Shown here: positions 63,264-64,000 of the stretch, piece by piece
Position numbering within the stretch: the first letter of the stretch is position 1
How the letters are laid out: each line of letters opens with the position of its first letter
Assembly: GCF_000744095.1 (NCBI RefSeq)
Contig: NZ_JQLI01000001.1
Location: forward strand, 2,976,001-3,040,000
DNA: 64,000 bases
Source: Cupriavidus necator A5-1
GTDB lineage: Bacteria; Pseudomonadota; Gammaproteobacteria; Burkholderiales; Burkholderiaceae
Reading direction: 5' to 3'
Notes under the pieces: model-generated
Databases searched by the model: none
What the model was told of the DNA's origin: nothing
What the model saw: the letters and a program-made list of their open reading frames with translations, nothing else
Position numbers and translations under genes: made by a program

Positions 63264-64000
63264 ATGATCGACAGCAACCCTGCCGGTGCCCAGGCTCCGG
63301 AATTCGACTTCGTACTGTTTGGCGCCACCGGCGACCTGGCGCGGCGCAAGCTGCTGCCGGCGCTGTTCGACGCGCACGCCGCCGGCTCGCTGCATCCGCG
63401 CGGGCGCATCCTGGCGCTGGGCAGCCAGCCGCTGGCGCATGATGCATACCTGTCGATGCTCAACGATGAAGTGCTGCCGGGGCTAGCCGGCAACGCGGCG
63501 GCCTCGGCCTGGCAGAGCTTTCTGGACCGCATCGTCTACCTGCAGGTCGATGCCAATGCCGACGCCGGCTTCGATGCGCTGGCCGAGCTGGTCAACGCAC
63601 GTGCGGCGCAGGTGGTGGTGTGCTACCTCGCCACCGCGCCGCACCTGTTCGTCAAGATCTGCGAGCAACTGGCGCGCGTGGGCCTCGCCGGCGAGCGCAG
63701 CCGCGTGGTGCTGGAGAAGCCGCTCGGCCACGACCTGGCCTCGTCCGAAGCGATCAACGCCGAAGTCGCGCGCCATTTTGCCGAGGACCGCATCTACCGG
63801 ATCGACCACTACCTGGGCAAGGAGTCGGTGCAGAACCTGATGGCGGTGCGCTTCGGCAACGTGCTGTTTGAACCGCTGTGGCGACGCGAATGGGTGCGGC
63901 AGGTACAGATCACGATTGCCGAAGAACTCGGCGTGGAGCGCCGCGGCAACTTCTACGACGGCATCGGCGCACTGCGCGACATGGTGCAGAACCACCTGCT
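63264..64000 (+). CDS. zwf: Glucose-6-phosphate 1-dehydrogenase, N-terminal part
   Basis: The frame is open from ATG 63264 to the window edge (245 codons). NADP-binding [16 protein letters not shown], the substrate site [21 protein letters not shown] (with the KExxQN pattern), and [15 protein letters not shown] are all diagnostic. It oxidises glucose 6-phosphate, feeding the Entner-Doudoroff and pentose phosphate pathways. Position 40 bp after the sugar transporter suggests it belongs to the same unit, channelling imported sugar into central metabolism. Confidence 0.95.
   Translation, partial: MIDSNPAGAQAPEFDFVLFGATGDLARRKLLPALFDAHAAGSLHPRGRILALGSQPLAHDAYLSMLNDEVLPGLAGNAAASAWQSFLDRIVYLQVDANADAGFDALAELVNARAAQVVVCYLATAPHLFVKICEQLARVGLAGERSRVVLEKPLGHDLASSEAINAEVARHFAEDRIYRIDHYLGKESVQNLMAVRFGNVLFEPLWRREWVRQVQITIAEELGVERRGNFYDGIGALRDMVQNHL

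Noticed and set aside
1..64000. CRISPR arrays, tRNA or rRNA genes, prophage or integron structures
   Set aside because: No regularly spaced repeats, no cloverleaf or rRNA-like segments, and no integrase, capsid or attC-like sites were seen.

Overview
The window is about 64 kb of high-GC DNA from a betaproteobacterium, most likely a Cupriavidus or close Burkholderiaceae relative and probably its secondary chromosome. Signs of this are two orphan tricarboxylate-type (Bug) receptors beside LysR regulators, a PaoABC-type aldehyde oxidoreductase, and a ROK regulator / FrcA-FrcC-FrcB / Zwf run at the right end whose gene order matches, from memory, the fructose locus of C. necator H16. No rRNA, tRNA, CRISPR array or intact mobile element was seen.

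Layout. 1-2.1 kb: tail of a D-threonine aldolase/D-serine dehydratase-type enzyme, an RpiR regulator and a HAD phosphatase. 2.2-7.6 kb: a small lipoprotein, a Tat-exported phosphocholine-specific phospholipase C and a PhnD-PhnC-PhnE transporter, probably a phosphorus or choline scavenging set, preceded by two copies of a short palindrome. 7.6-12.7 kb: LysR, Bug receptor, gamma-glutamyltransferase and a membrane protein. 12.9-20.9 kb: an RND tripartite efflux pump followed by its likely two-component system. 20.9-25.4 kb: a decayed MFS antiporter, then an HTH regulator and a propeller protein divergent from a DUF899-DUF2182 pair. 25.6-30.1 kb: LysR, Bug, MmgE/PrpD and a D-2-hydroxyacid dehydrogenase. 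30.2-38.5 kb: a four-gene ring-hydroxylating oxygenase in nagAa-G-H-Ab order with a NahR-like regulator, then a periplasmic molybdenum aldehyde oxidoreductase.

38.5-42.1 kb: a stress module (two Usp proteins, an Hsp20, a phosphoribosyltransferase/hydrolase relic) with an FNR-like box. 42.2-44.6 kb: DAHP synthase with an upstream attenuator-like terminator, an Ohr protein and a small exported repeat protein. 44.9-48.8 kb: an OmpR/EnvZ-type pair divergent from a thioredoxin-like protein and an alpha/beta hydrolase. 48.8-53.2 kb: a chaperone-usher fimbrial locus in which every gene is broken, one of them by an internal inversion. 53.5-57.9 kb: small zinc-ribbon protein, a large unknown protein, a class D beta-lactamase, a lipoprotein and a small unknown protein. 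58.1-64 kb: ROK regulator, sugar ABC transporter and the start of glucose-6-phosphate dehydrogenase.

The main themes are accessory metabolism under local LysR/ROK control, envelope and low-oxygen stress, and a cluster of decaying genes. Several breaks are single-base deletions, so sequencing error must be excluded before they are taken as biological. Function calls rest on reading motifs and recalled family features; no database search was run.
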